This document shows positions 16,201 to 25,000 of a stretch of DNA of 64,000 nucleotides, in pieces. A model generated the notes under the pieces. That model searched no databases. It saw only the letters and a program-made list of their open reading frames with translations, and was not told the DNA's origin. Position 1 is the first letter of the stretch. Each line of letters opens with the position of its first letter. Origin of the DNA: CBDCWQ01 sp965223435 (GTDB lineage Bacteria > Myxococcota > Kuafuiibacteriia > Kuafuiibacteriales > Kuafuiibacteriaceae); assembly GCA_965223435.1 (NCBI GenBank), contig CBDCWQ010000022.1, positions 1,178,001-1,242,000 on the forward strand, written 5' to 3'. Made by a program: the position numbers and the translations under genes.

Positions 16201-17577
16201 CGTCATCTCGCGAATGCTGTTGGGTTTCTCGATGACAGACGTACGGGTACCATCCGGGCTCTGGACGGTCTTTTCTCGACTGCCATCCGGTAGAGCCCTC
16301 ATGATGTAGTTTGTTTTCACGCCCTCGGGTGACGAGAATTCGACCTCGTACCCATTTTCAAGCTCCGAACGAACAAGAACACGTTCGCCGCCGGCGGAGT
16401 CGGTGTCGCGGGTCAGACGCCCCAGGTCGTCGTATTCAAAATATGAAGTCGAACCCCTGGGATCTGACATGGATGCTAGCAATCCGCGTGCGTCGTGATA
16501 GGTAAACGAGTAGGTCTCGCCATTCGGGTTGGTGATGGCACTGATGAGGCCGCTTTCATTGTTCACCAACTGGGTCTGGTGACCATAGGGGCCGGTGATG
16601 AGGACCGGAAAGCCGTTTTCGTCTCGCTCAATCGCGGTGGTGTCACCATCTGCGTCGGTGATTGCTGTGAGCCGGCCCGTTTCATCATAGGCGAATGAGA
16701 AGATCGAACTGCCGGTCATCGCGTCGATCGTCTCATTGTGCCGGCGAAAAAGATCAAAATTGTACCGCTCGTCACCGCTCGCGCTTACCAATGAAGGAAT
16801 TGCAAGAGGGGAGGCCAGCGTGATGTGCTCTTTCCCCGAGGTCGAGACGATCTCTCCGTCGGGAGCGACTGCCGCAGCTATCGCGTAAACGTTGTTGCCT
16901 TGTACGCGTTGACCACGAACCGTGGCTGTAAAGACGCGGTCGCCGTCAAGGTAGCCAAGGTAGCTCAACTGGTTCTGGGCCCGTCGAAAGCCATCGGTTT
17001 CCCATACGTAAGCAAAGTAGCCAAAGAGGACAATCCCGTCGTCTCGCGCTTCGACTGAGTTCGGCGAAAGCAGGGCTTCGGTACCCAGTATACCATCCGG
17101 AAACGGTTCGCCGTCGCCACGGCTCCCAACCACCGTGTCGATGACACCCTGCGGAGATATCCGTCGAATCCTGAACGTGTCCACGACGAACAGACTTCCA
17201 TCAGGACCCAAGCTCACATCAGAGGCGTCTAGGAATTTCGCGCCCAGCGCCGGTCCACCGTCGCCCTCATCTCCTCGGGTAGGGCTCCCGGCAATGGTTG
17301 TCACGTAGCCCAACGGATCGATGCGCCGAATGGTCGTGCGCCCGGCAACATAGACGCTTCCGTCAGGTCCCACGTCGATGCCCTGGGCGGAGAGCCAAGC
17401 GTCGCGTCCAGGGGCGTCTGCGGGAAGCTCAGCAGTGCTGGGTGGTTTGACGACACCCCCGGCCACATGCTCGAGGGTGCCGGTCGGTGTAATTCTCCAG
17501 ACCGAAGTGCCAGAATCGGTAAAATACAAACTCTCGTCGGGACCAACCGCGACACTACCGAGAAAGCCAAACTGCAC
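13261..17577 (-). CDS. Rhs copy B, C-terminal part: NHL and YD repeats, Rhs core, HINT, toxin
   Basis: This 1438-aa frame continues the 17555-19930 gene after a frameshift near 17660. Sense reading in this frame can be followed back to AGGGRISLFKINGEGKL at about 17658, so the listed GTG start is a formality. It has NHL-type repeats (VAVGPDESLYFT, IDVGPDGSVYVA, VSLGPDGSLFVV), long YD repeats, the Rhs core (DPEVGRWTAMDPLGF), an Ala-rich hydrophobic stretch, then a HINT domain from Cys1208 (KACFVAGT) to HNTC near 1344. The last 94 residues are a basic toxin candidate (GRGKHQGQHGKWQKKAAGE, EARRLLNQASAIDHR) that I cannot assign. HINT self-cleavage would release it. Confidence 0.85.
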   Translation of the reverse strand: MQFGFLGSVAVGPDESLYFTDSGTSVWRITPTGTLEHVAGGVVKPPSTAELPADAPGRDAWLSAQGIDVGPDGSVYVAGRTTIRRIDPLGYVTTIAGSPTRGDEGDGGPALGAKFLDASDVSLGPDGSLFVVDTFRIRRISPQGVIDTVVGSRGDGEPFPDGILGTEALLSPNSVEARDDGIVLFGYFAYVWETDGFRRAQNQLSYLGYLDGDRVFTATVRGQRVQGNNVYAIAAAVAPDGEIVSTSGKEHITLASPLAIPSLVSASGDERYNFDLFRRHNETIDAMTGSSIFSFAYDETGRLTAITDADGDTTAIERDENGFPVLITGPYGHQTQLVNNESGLISAITNPNGETYSFTYHDARGLLASMSDPRGSTSYFEYDDLGRLTRDTDSAGGERVLVRSELENGYEVEFSSPEGVKTNYIMRALPDGSREKTVQSPDGTRTSVIEKPNSIREMTYADGTVATLELQPDPRFGMKAPLTKRIEVTTPGGLTSITTAKREVKLNEKQELLQQTDTLSSNGNERRHIYDRVSRTLTTVSPEGRQTTTRLDEQGRTIRVEVPGYFPVEYHYDARGRLSSTSQGDRVSNVVYDARGEIQATRDALGREETFEYDLASQLLKNVLADGRAVNYQYDPAGNLTSLKPPDRPEHTFTYDSRGLSESYVMPEIGDGAGRVEFSYNLDAQLTRLRLPDLSEVENHYDATGRLTAVVQPEGRTTFAYDPATGKLSRWSDSTRVDLSYTYDGPLLTDVAWSGEVEGSVHRTFTHNLSLASLSVDGGQNIAYTYDRDGLLVSAGTLEVERDPTNGLIVGSTVGTLHTSQSTTQYGEPASMTVRFGQGQVYGYILDRDLAGQIVSKEEFVQGEAERTEYTYTVTGQLETVRKAGVVQVEYAYDANGNRTLERRPLSDEIVSAAYDARDRMTRYGTKTYSYSSTGFLTKRIDSISQTSSEYTYNTAGDLTQVRLPDQEEVRYVIDAAHRRVGRHAPGEPFKAWLYGDQLNPIAELDADGTVVSQFVYATQRNAPDYMLHRGTLYRFVNDVRGSVRLVVNTQTGEVVQSLRYSPFGQVEQDTNPGFQPFGFAGGLYDSQTGLVRFGARDYDPEVGRWTAMDPLGFSAGDTSLYVYVFNDPINLIDPTGELVFLPVVAALALADAALSAADAISLAADLADPCLSSASKAASLALFLAGLALPGAGFSAAKRLRRLGKACFVAGTLIVTPDGQTPIEQISIGDTVWARNDQTGEHAWKTVTATMSAPSNKIVELTLTLPNGTPEILTVTESHEFWTEHRWQPAHTLDPGLSVWTLSGWARVESVASTHAPREVYNFEVEDFHTYFAGDAAVWTHNTCVRKARNAGQWVEAGARGREIAGKIKQRVRKELRGAAGRGKHQGQHGKWQKKAAGEIEAEAKKMKEAGVLPEVTGPLEAEARRLLNQASAIDHR
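13544..15195. repeat. 1.65-kb Rhs tip repeat, copy in B
   Basis: Partner of 8037-9688 (same strand, no indels, five substitutions noticed). One of them changes PGKACF to LGKACF just before the HINT cysteine, and another changes GNAAVW to GDAAVW near the HINT end. Sequence on both sides is unrelated to copy C: the toxin on one side, the rest of the Rhs shell on the other. Confidence 0.93.
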
Positions 17578-19930
17578 CGAACGGGCCGGTCTTCCCGATG
17601 CGTTGACGACGAGTTTGCCCTCGCCATTGATTTTGAACAGACTTATCCTGCCGCCGCCAGCGAAGGGGCTCCGAACGTCCCTCTGAGTCCGTTCGGTAAA
17701 TCTGATTCAATGCCGGCAGGGGCGTATAAATGCTGCCATCGGGACCGACAGCAACGTCGCTGGGTTTTGTGAAAACCACTTGTTCATCCAATTCGACTTC
17801 CGAGGTGGTCTTCTGTATCGCTTCCTGGGTGCCATCGCCTCTTCGCAGGACATCGGTGAGCCACTCGTGATGAGGACTGAATGTCCACAATGCCGATTTC
17901 GCCTCGAGCGCCATCCGCGATGACTGCCACAACGTAACCGATGGGTCTCGGCTGGCCACGGTGGCTCCCCCTCCTCTCGAATTTGAAAACTCGGTGGCAC
18001 GGCCATAGCGGGCAAATGACTGCGCGAAGGCGATGCCCGGCGTGTAGGCTGGCACATAGGTGTATCCGACGCGAACAGTGGCCCAATGTCGACCATGGAC
18101 AAGACGTTCGAACCCATCCCTTTGGTTCCACTCAAACTCGTAGATCTGATTGGGATGCGGAGGAAAACGTTTGGTGAATTTTTGTCCCGCAACATCGATT
18201 TCTAGTTCTATTCGGACAAGCTCTTCCGGAACTTCAGAAGAGCTCAGCGGGACTTGTATCGTACGAGACGCCTTCATCGCCGGGTAACTTTTGTAGTGAA
18301 GGCTGAGCGGCGTGCCCACGATGCCGATCTCCTCCCCAAGGACTTGGCTCTGACATTCGATGATGGAGCCACCTTGCTCGCAGTCATCCTCTTCATCTGG
18401 GCTCACTTTGGGCCTAGGCTGCCCCGGGGGTGTGGCGCCGTCTGGTGGTGAATACGGCCAGTTGCAGTCCCATGGCGTAAAGTGCGGAATAGGCACCCGC
18501 CACAGGGATGTTGTCGCCGGGTACAGGCTGGCGAGCTTCTCACGCTCGCGTTCGTCAATGCCTGCAGCCATAAGCGTATGTTCATCCTCGGGAACTCCAT
18601 CGCCGTCGAGATCAACCCGGGCTTGGCCCCCAGCGATATCGAGAATCTCAATAACCTGTCCGTTGTCTGAAGGCAGCCAGGCAGAAGCCGCCCGGCTGTA
18701 ATACCCAGCTGGCACGACCTCTCCGACTGGGAATTCTAGAAAATTTTCGACATAGAGTGTGATGGGGCGGTCGAATTTCACGGTTGTCGCACCAGCCTGA
18801 AGGGCTTCGTCCACCGTCAAGTCGACAGCATAGGTATATGCACTGGCTGGGGGAAGCGGACCAGGCATGGCCATCGGCCCATTTTCTCCGACCGTGTATT
18901 CGGTGGCGCGAATATCGAGCGTTGTGAGTGGCACTTCTTCTCCGTTGGGCATGACCATTTTGGCTTGAACGCCCTCGGGGAACATCAGCGTTGCCTGACG
19001 CTCCCCTGAGGCATCTTCGGTTCGATTGCCTTGAGCGACCTGAATGCCTGTGGCTGCCACAAGATCGATGGTGGTCACGTGATCGTCGAGGGCGATCATA
19101 GCGACATCGTCGGTGAAAGCATAACCTTCCCAAGGGACTTGGACCCGTCGGTCCACAGGCAAAAAGCCTGCTTTTTCGAAGCGGACGACCAGATGTCCTC
19201 CGCCGTTGACGACGAGATTGAATTCGCCCTGGGTGCCTGACAACGTGCTGCCAAATTCTGGATGGTCCTTGATGGAAATCGAGACATCGCTCAAAGGGCC
19301 TCCATCGCGCAGCCCGACAACCCCGCGTACCAGACTTGCCCGGGCGGGCTCAATCACATCGGCGGCCACGCCAACTTGTACGGCCTGGGTGCCCTCGTAG
19401 AGAAACTTGGTAGCGGTATAAGGCGTCGTGGGAATGGCCGGGTTGAGTTTGGGCGCCATCTTGGCAACGTCTGGAGGGGGAGCGCCGGTGGTCGATACTT
19501 GGAGGGTCGGGCCGCCCTGGGATGCGTTGCCTGCCGTATCGGAGGCTTCAATCCGGAATGTGTATGCGGTCGCCGGCATGAGGCCCGAAAGGCTGTACGC
19601 GGTCGTCGCGCTTGAGGTCGACGCGGTGCGTTGGCCATCCTGGTAGATATGGTAGGAGGCAACCCCAACTTCGTCGGTCGCGGCTGTCCAGGTCAAGGTC
19701 AGGCCGGATCTTCCGATGTTGACCGCGGTCAGTGTGGAGCCTTGAGACCACTGTGGGGGGCTGGAGTCGACGTCGCGATCGCGACCGGTTCCACCACACG
19801 CGAGTGCCAAGGCTGAGAGAAAGAGAAGAGGACGACCTACTTTGCAGGTTTCCGTACCCGCCAGCCTCATGACGCGGTGCTTGCGGCCATGAGGTCGGAC
19901 GTGGGCATGGTTTTTGGTTGGTTTCAGCAT
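17555..19930 (-). CDS. Rhs copy B, N-terminal part: lipoprotein, FN3 and TTR-like domains
   Basis: The 791-aa frame begins at the ATG at 19930 with the same GAAGGAG ribosome-binding site as copy A. It has the lipoprotein-type signal (LALAC, Cys45), an FN3 domain (about 55-150), a TTR-like domain (GVVGLRDGGPLSDVSISIKD, about 200-265), and a Ca-binding-like DLDGDGVPEDE. At about residue 757 it ends with VAVGPDGSIYTPLPALNQIY, the first NHL repeat. Beyond RSEPLR the reading becomes nonsense and stops at 17555, while the proper sequence goes on in the other frame. Two bases appear missing at a GCC repeat (17651-17661). Unless recoded or a sequence error, copy B makes only this shell fragment. Confidence 0.8.
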   Translation of the reverse strand: MLKPTKNHAHVRPHGRKHRVMRLAGTETCKVGRPLLFLSALALACGGTGRDRDVDSSPPQWSQGSTLTAVNIGRSGLTLTWTAATDEVGVASYHIYQDGQRTASTSSATTAYSLSGLMPATAYTFRIEASDTAGNASQGGPTLQVSTTGAPPPDVAKMAPKLNPAIPTTPYTATKFLYEGTQAVQVGVAADVIEPARASLVRGVVGLRDGGPLSDVSISIKDHPEFGSTLSGTQGEFNLVVNGGGHLVVRFEKAGFLPVDRRVQVPWEGYAFTDDVAMIALDDHVTTIDLVAATGIQVAQGNRTEDASGERQATLMFPEGVQAKMVMPNGEEVPLTTLDIRATEYTVGENGPMAMPGPLPPASAYTYAVDLTVDEALQAGATTVKFDRPITLYVENFLEFPVGEVVPAGYYSRAASAWLPSDNGQVIEILDIAGGQARVDLDGDGVPEDEHTLMAAGIDEREREKLASLYPATTSLWRVPIPHFTPWDCNWPYSPPDGATPPGQPRPKVSPDEEDDCEQGGSIIECQSQVLGEEIGIVGTPLSLHYKSYPAMKASRTIQVPLSSSEVPEELVRIELEIDVAGQKFTKRFPPHPNQIYEFEWNQRDGFERLVHGRHWATVRVGYTYVPAYTPGIAFAQSFARYGRATEFSNSRGGGATVASRDPSVTLWQSSRMALEAKSALWTFSPHHEWLTDVLRRGDGTQEAIQKTTSEVELDEQVVFTKPSDVAVGPDGSIYTPLPALNQIYRTDSEGRSEPLRWRRQDKSVQNQWRGQTRRQRIGKTGPFGAVWLSR

Positions 19931-20337
19931 ACGGGTTGCTCCTTCAACGGCCGCTCCAAATGCGGGTACAGAAAACCAGCGAGCACAACGAGTACGAGAA
20001 AGCTTGAATCACACCCCCCCTGGCTTCGTGATCCGAGGGAACTCTAGCGCCCTTTTGTGCCGAGAGCACGCCAAAAAAATAGAACAAGTGCGTGTGGCCG
20101 ATCACAATCGTGTGCGCAAAGAATGTTCCGAGTTGAAAACCTAGAGAGAACGCATGTTTTTTGTGAAACGAAAACTCCGAACGGAATGAAATTCGTAGCC
20201 AGACTCGACAAGATCATCGCGTCATTTCTTGCCCTACATCCTGGTCCACCCTCGGCCCACGGATCTGAAACCGATCTACCTGAAGCCACGTGTGGAACCC
20301 ATACTTGACCGTTGCCCCTGTCGGAGATCGTTCACCT
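18930..20337. repeat. Near-identical 1.4-kb block shared by copies A and B (B member)
   Basis: Partner of 3760-5167. It includes the 407 bp before the copy B start, where no gene is seen, and it ends at the same TTCACCT as in copy A. Beyond that the upstream neighbours differ: an LPP20-like pseudogene for A, and the 76-aa gene at 20424 for B. Confidence 0.9.
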
Positions 20338-20423
20338 CACCAGGTTCATCAATGACTGCATACAACGTGTGCGCGATATGGTTAGCCGTTTTGAGCCGTT
20401 GTCCACTCGGTTTCAAGTCCCAG

Positions 20424-20654
20424 TCAGGTGTGGGCAAAAAGAAAAATTTCCCGCACTCGGTCTTCAATTTGCTCTTCGGTCCAATCCGGATGCTGCGCTC
20501 TAAGTCCTGCCGCCTTTAGAGCCCGGACGGACCAGTAGAGGCTTTGGGCCGCTTCCAGCCGTTGACTTGGTGTCATGCGTTTGAGGACATCATGTTGGGT
20601 GGGGCTTGGATAGTCATCGCTGCTTGCGTTTGCGGACAACGCTCGAAGCTTCAT
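20424..20654 (-). CDS. Small conserved hypothetical protein (76 aa)
   Basis: The product has a helix-rich core, MTPSQRLEAAQSLYWSVRAL then KAAGLRAQHPDWTEEQIEDR and VREIFLFA. This pattern recurs in a widespread family of small bacterial proteins of unknown function, often encoded beside a nucleotidyltransferase-like partner. No such partner is intact here: the sequence downstream (20338-20423) is too short and breaks off at the duplicated block. It is probably a survivor of an operon cut by the insertion of the copy B promoter block. Confidence 0.55.
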   Translation of the reverse strand: MKLRALSANASSDDYPSPTQHDVLKRMTPSQRLEAAQSLYWSVRALKAAGLRAQHPDWTEEQIEDRVREIFLFAHT

Positions 20655-20906
20655 GAGTCAAGAGCATAAAACTGTGTGTGATCGCTGGGAGTTATCTCAC
20701 ATATGTAGATAGGTTGGCGGGAAATGCTAGGGGTGCCGAGACGCAGCACGCTCCAGCAGGGCCAACTCGCGCTAAGGATTCGCCTGAAGGAGAGCCTGAG
20801 CCCTGGGCTGCCCAGGGGTCGCGACCCAATACGCTCGGGCGCGAGCACAGAAAAACCAACCCAGTCACCCACGCCGTGTGACCGGCAAGCACATCTGTTG
20901 CACTTT

Positions 20907-21296
20907 CTATTTTTCCGTCCCAGCAATAGCCTTTGACTTGCCCGTCGATTGTGTGCTGACCCCATATGTTGAGTCTGGGAGCTCCTTCAGACTCCGAAAG
21001 AGACCATCGGCCCACTCGTATCGTGTATTCACGCCAGCACGAAACATCATCGGCGTCCGTAGGTCGCATGATTCCACGTGAGCCTCGATTTGGCCATCCG
21101 CCAGCTTCGATACGAGGTGTTCAGCTACACTGGACTTGACTCCGGCGACCACCGCGCAAGGAGTGTGTCCCGCAAGGTGCTCATACAATTCAAGAACTTC
21201 TTTGAGAGAAAGCGCTTTGTCGATGCAGCGCATCGCTTTGATTGCTTGGGGCTTTGTGTCTTGCGCGGGGAACTTGTCTACGATGACTTGAAACAT
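20907..21296 (-). CDS. Small protein with a ribosomal L7/L12 C-terminal-like segment
   Basis: About 129 aa from the ATG at 21296 (ATG 21308 is also open; neither has a good ribosome-binding site). Residues 15-75 read PQAIKAMRCIDKALSLKEVL, ELYEHLAGHTPCAVVAGVKS and VAEHLVSKL. This is the helix and strand spacing of the bL12 C-terminal fold (I-K-x-x-R ... L-K-E-x-x-x-L ... P ... L). The first Gly-Leu-Gly signature of true bL12 is missing, so this is not the ribosomal protein. L12-like domains occur in small proteins of toxin islands. The role is unknown. The 252 bp between this gene and the 20424 gene shows nothing clear. Confidence 0.45.
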   Translation of the reverse strand: MFQVIVDKFPAQDTKPQAIKAMRCIDKALSLKEVLELYEHLAGHTPCAVVAGVKSSVAEHLVSKLADGQIEAHVESCDLRTPMMFRAGVNTRYEWADGLFRSLKELPDSTYGVSTQSTGKSKAIAGTEK

Positions 21297-21526
21297 ACAA
21301 AGATACAACTACACCCGGAGAATCTGTTCAAGGAAATCTCTCAATCGTGGGCGCGAACGTGTTCGAAGGCGAGTGGCTCGCTCGACTCACGCTGCATCCG
21401 TCTTCTTCGACGGTGTCCAGTGGAGTCGACACGGCGGTCTTTGCTTCGTGGCCGAATGCGAATTCAATCCTTTAGGACATTCCGAGGCGCTTGATGGTTG
21501 TATCGCCTAGAGGACACCCCAACATA

Positions 21527-21616
21527 GTCTTCTGACGCTCGCTTGGGTCGATGCCGGCACGGAGAAGTGACTGTTCATCATTGAGAACCCATCCCCGTTG
21601 AGGTCCACCTGAGCTT
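21527..21616 (-). pseudogene. About 90-bp fossil of a further Rhs lipoprotein gene
   Basis: Reading against copy A 3368-3457 shows the same sequence with scattered differences and small gaps. It covers the part coding for the DLDGDG Ca-binding-like motif and GIDSSERQ. No open frame is left. The rest of 21309-22008 holds no gene I can support before the giant lipoprotein. Confidence 0.6.
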
Positions 21617-22008
21617 GTCATAGTGTGGGGGTGTCATTCGTCAACAGAAGGGATGCGCCATCCCCGCAAAGTCGATGTTTGTGATTGTTCTTCTCTTTGC
21701 CCTGCCTCGTCGAACAAGAGCTGGCCGGCCGTGGCCTAGAAATTTCTGGACCGTTTATGGTTCGAAGGCGACCGATCGCGTGGTGCGATAAAGATCCCTT
21801 TTCCGGGCGAGGACTCCGTCTTCGAAGCGAGATGGGCAGGACCTCCGCGTGGATTCGCAAGAAACCCTTGGTTGGGAAGACTTTGCTGGACATTCGCAAC
21901 ATTCGCTGCGAATGCTCTCGACCGAGCTAGGTGCGGGATTGAGGTCCCGGTTTGGGCCTGCTGTGGGGCCAAGGACGACCATATAGCCCGTTCGGTGGAG
22001 GATTTACC

Positions 22009-25000
22009 TTGAAAAGACCAATTGCAGAGGGGCTGCGCTGGATTCTTGTGGCCATGGGCGCGTGGCTTGCTGTCCTGGCGGGCTGTGGCGTGTCCGAGTC
22101 TTCGAGCCCTCTGGCGGGGGCACGCGTCTCAGGGCTTTCTGTGGGGTGGCATCTTTGGACGTGGTCGTCGTCGACTGCCGCCGAGCTGGCTGGGGTTGGT
22201 CAAGACCGGTCTCGTTTTTTTCAGGTTGATCACGGGTACGACCTGGCGACCCAGCGCGTCGTGGTTCACACCCGACCGGTGACGGAGCCTGTCACCGGGC
22301 AAGCCTACTGGGTACATGTTGGCGCGGAGGGCAGCGATCTCACGGGCCTGGACCTGGTACCCCCTCGGTTTTTTCTGGATGACGGAGAGGGGCATTTTGT
22401 GACGGCCCAGTCGCTCGAGGATACGCACGCCTGGGCGTCCCACGACGTTTTTCGATGGGATCCGGAGGAGCAGCAACCGAAAGCGGTGACCCGTGACGCG
22501 CTCGAACCGGGGGCCGTTTATTGGGTCAAGACGACGTCTGGTTGTCACGTCGAGAATTGGGATTTCTCGGACGCAGTACGCCTGTTCGAGCAATGCGATC
22601 AGAGGGAGGAGGACACGGCCGCGCAGGGGGGCCTTCTGACGGAGGCCGGTTCGCCGAAGGATTGGCAAGATCTCCGAGCCGCACCTCGGGCGGAAAACTC
22701 GCCTCCTCCCTTTTTGTTTGTAGAGCCCCAGAGCGACGTTGTGACCGACGCCCAAGAGTGGAGGGTGAGCGGGGCAGTCTACGATGAGGACCTCGTGGCG
22801 TTTTCGGTGAACAGCGTGTTCATGGGCAGCGCAAATCAGAGCTTTGAGGCGTCTGTGTGGCTGTCCGTGGGCGAGAATCGGGTGCGGGTGTCTGCCGTCG
22901 ACCAAGAAGGTCACGTGACGAGCCTGGTGCGCCGCGTTTTCCTCGATCGGACGCCTCCAGTGATTCATGTGGTCCCGCCTGAATCCGATCGCGGGGGGGC
23001 TCTCACGATTGTGGGTCGTGTGGTGGATGAACACCTCCAAGCGGTCACTGTCGACGGCGTAGCGATTCACCACCAAGGCGGGCTGTTTCGGTACGCGCTT
23101 GATCGCGCGGATCTGGTAGCCGGTCATCAGTCCTTGGAGTTTTGGGCCATCGACCAGGCAGGCCATGAGGCCTCGTACGCCCTCGGCGTTTTCCTCGATG
23201 AGCATGGCGTACGCTTCGAGGGTCCAGAAGAAACGGCGTCGAGAAGCCAGGGTGCGTCGGTGGGCGCCTTTGTGGATGTGTCCCCAACCGTCGATGTTTC
23301 CTCCTTCGAGTTTTCCGTTGCGGATGCTCAGTTTCCAAAGCTCGTACTCGACGAGCCCCAAGAGGCGGTCGCCTACACCCGCGTCCCCTTTTACACCGTC
23401 CGCGGTCACGCCACGGACGCGCATCTGATGTTTGTGCGCGTGAACAATTTGCTGGCTTCGAGCGCCAATGGCCCGTTTTCGAAAGACCTGTACCTCGAGC
23501 AGGAAAGGACTGACCTCGAGATCGTTGTTCGCGACCAAGGAACGCTCGAGACCCGAGCAACCCGCACGGTGGTCTATGACCCCGATGCGCCCGTTTTGTC
23601 GTTGTTCGGAGCCCACCAAGAAACCGTGTACGCGCCCGAATACCGGCTTGAGGGTCGGGTAGACGACCCGAATTTCGACCAGCTCGTTTTGATAGAGACT
23701 GCGACGGGCGAAGAACAGTCCCTACCGGTCGACCTCGGTCGATTTTCCGTGGTCCTGAATCTCAATGAGGGCCCTCAGCGCTTCACGCTTCGTGCCTCGG
23801 ACCTTGCGGGAAACTCGGTTTTGGAGTCGATCGACATTCATTACAAGCCCGGCCCCTTTTTCACGACGCAGGCGACGCTCGCTCCGGCGAACGCTATCGG
23901 CTGGACCACGCAAGAAGGCGGTGTGAAACTCGAGTGGGATCCTCCTACACGTTTTGTCGACGGAACGGCGATCCCAAAGGGCGTGACCCCTCGTTACCGG
24001 GTCTATCGCGACGATGAGCCGCTCCGCGACCTTTCCGTTCGCCGGTTTCAGGATCTAGAACTGGTTGCCGGCAAAGTGTATCAATACTCGGTAAGCGCGC
24101 TGCTTCCCAGAGAGGGTGGTCTTGAGTTTGAGTCCGCTTCTTCGAGTTTGGTGAGCCTAGGCATTGGCCTTGATGGGCCTTTGGCCGCCCCCGGTACGTT
24201 TGAGCCTGCAAGCGAAGTGCCGGTGAACGGGCACTCGGTTTCGCTTCCCAAGGCGGCGATGGCAGCGTCGAAAAAAACACCGGGCCTCGTACACAGCCAC
24301 ATGACCTATCTCGTTCGGGGCGAGACGGGGACGCCGGATCAACTTCGCTACCTCCGAAGCGAACAAAAGGCGAAGGGCGGGTCATGGGTCGAATCCGCGG
24401 TCGCGCTGGCGGTTGCCCATGAGGGCTCGTTGATCTCTGAAGTGGCGATGGCAGCGCATCAAGACATCGTAGTGGTCGGGTGGATTGAAAGCTCCAGATC
24501 GGGCACCAAAAGTCGGGTGCACCTTCTTAAGAGCGAAGAGGCCGGCGCCGAAGGTTCCTTTGTCGCGTGGGGCGACTTTGTGGACACCGAACACTGGAAG
24601 CGTCATCTCGACATGGCATTCGACCATTCGGGCACGCATCACATGATCTGGAACGAAAACACGAAGGTTTATTACTTTCGGAACCTCAAGAGTGAATCGG
24701 ATGCCGAGGGCAAATGGCTCAGCGTGTTTGACGAAACCAAGCGTTGGGTGAACCATGAGCGGGTCCGCGTCGCCGAGTTTGGCCAAGATCCGAATTGCGA
24801 GGGGACGTGTTGTCGTCAGCGCAACGAGTACACGTATAGCTACGGCCTGGAGGAGGACCCAAAGACCGGCCAGCCCTACGGTGCCTATTTGCATCGCCTC
24901 GAGGAGGTGACGGTGGAGACGCCCTCCCTGCATGTGGATGAAGATAAGGTCACAATCGTCGCCCGTCAGACCCGCCGCTTCGACAACTTCCCCTACCGGA

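Noticed and set aside
21618..21982. Small genes before giant lipoprotein 1
   Set aside because: Overlapping frames on both strands with no signal, ribosome-binding site or recognisable motif.
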